Assembly: GCF_000372725.1 (NCBI RefSeq)
Contig: NW_005201249.1
Span: 187,820 to 251,819 of the forward strand
Origin: Emiliania huxleyi CCMP1516
Taxonomy: Eukaryota; Haptophyta; Isochrysidales; Noelaerhabdaceae
Direction of reading: 5' to 3'
DNA length: 64,000 nucleotides
Shown: positions 63,600 to 64,000 of the stretch, in pieces
Layout: every line of letters starts with the position of its first letter
Position numbering within the stretch: the stretch's first letter is position 1
Notes under the pieces: model-generated
Databases searched by the model: none
Seen by the model: the letters and a program-made list of their open reading frames with translations, nothing else
What the model was told of the DNA's origin: nothing
Program-made: the position numbers and the translations under genes

Positions 63600-63945
63600 T
63601 CTTGAGCACTTGAGCACTTGATAGGGTCGATTCCGCATGGTACGGGACCCCTCGATCGTCTCGCCCACCCTCACTGGTGTGTTCATTGGGGGGGGGGGGG
63701 TCATAACAAACACGGTACAGGATCGAGGTGCACGCTGCAGAAGCAGTGCCGTCCCCCCTCTCCCCGACGGCGATGGCGGTGTGACCGATCTTCTGCGGGC
63801 CGTCGGGTGCCTTGTACGCACCCCAGGTGCCAGTCTTGTACCCGTCCATCACGATGCTGCTCCGCGAGCCGCGGAGCGCAGACGCCGGCGCGGTGAAGGC
63901 GGCGGCGAGCGCGAGGCACAGCGCGAGGAGGAGGAAGCGGAACAT
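63600..63945 (-). CDS. Probable plastid-targeted small protein, first exon
   Basis: From ATG at 63945 the minus strand reads MFRFLLLALCLALAAAFTAP then ASALRGSRSSIVMDGYKTGT, WGAYKAPDGPQKIGHTAIAV. A hydrophobic signal peptide ends at AAAF|TAP and is followed by a Ser/Arg/Ala-rich stretch ending in IVMD: a bipartite presequence of the ASAF type used by algae with red-derived secondary plastids. The mature part is short and unrecognised; downstream the frame becomes low-complexity after GERGDG, where an intron probably starts. The true 3' end is not resolved. It is the window's best evidence for a secondary plastid. Confidence 0.45.
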
Positions 63946-64000
63946 CTGTGCGGTGTGCGGTGCGTCAGAAAGGTGAATGGCAACCTCTGGGAGCACCTGC

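Overview
This is nuclear DNA from a GC-rich, intron-containing protist alga. I favour a haptophyte (Emiliania/Chrysochromulina type), but the species cannot be fixed from sequence alone. Reasons: coding exons are split by short introns; paralogue comparison and frame restoration show several introns with GC-AG rather than GT-AG ends (8515-8579, 39282-39353, 40245-40314); families typical of algae are present (dynamin with PH and GED, hydroxyproline-rich wall protein, kelch, SR protein, sulfotransferase); and the leader at 63945 looks like a bipartite secondary-plastid presequence. Two runs of N (4873-5078, 41067-41166) are scaffold gaps. There are no operons, and neighbouring genes need not act together.

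Layout. 1-9.6 kb: BTB protein (minus, runs off the edge), a decayed kelch remnant, a membrane-anchored MACPF-like protein, a repeat protein built on FxPxI motifs (broken by a gap and an opposite-strand kelch piece), then a mitochondrial TMEM65 homologue followed on the same strand by ACT-domain exons. 9.7-10.9 kb: half a RING gene and half an SR splicing factor that start at the same base on opposite strands. 11.9-22.2 kb: a very large minus-strand cell-surface receptor gene with a cytoplasmic TIR domain, preceded by an acidic, IQ-motif-bearing region made of three repeated blocks. 22.2-24 kb is gene-poor repeat DNA. 24-35 kb: RING-like fragment, MAPEG-like membrane protein, F-box-like/kelch gene with one frameshift, retroelement pieces (LINE-like C-terminus, Ty1/copia fragment), sulfotransferase, a decayed kelch copy, and two non-autonomous inverted-repeat elements. 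35.1-41.5 kb: a second TIR receptor, plus strand, an inverted paralogue of the first. 41.6-42.0 kb: a third inverted-repeat element with a 9-10 bp target duplication. 42.8-55.7 kb: hydroxyproline-rich secreted protein, broken SET-domain gene, SGNH-like hydrolase, complete dynamin, a secreted/cell-surface protein of the algal DPH-x-FAHGG type, and a YoaK/DUF1275 membrane protein. 57-64 kb: EF-hand membrane protein, a LINE-like reverse transcriptase with many frameshifts, a CmcJ/NvfI-like oxygenase homologue flanked by a direct repeat, and the start of a plastid-targeted protein.

The most interesting content is the pair of TIR receptors. Domain order is signal/anchor, proline-rich linker, beta-helix coils each carried on its own ~81-nt exon, cysteine-rich GCC2/GCC3-like repeats, about nine membrane spans, a TIR domain with the conserved catalytic-type Glu, and a second TIR-like domain. 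The two copies differ in coil and repeat number, as expected of fast-changing surface receptors. A second theme is intron gain: at least two introns here consist of short tandem repeats flanked by duplicated exon sequence.
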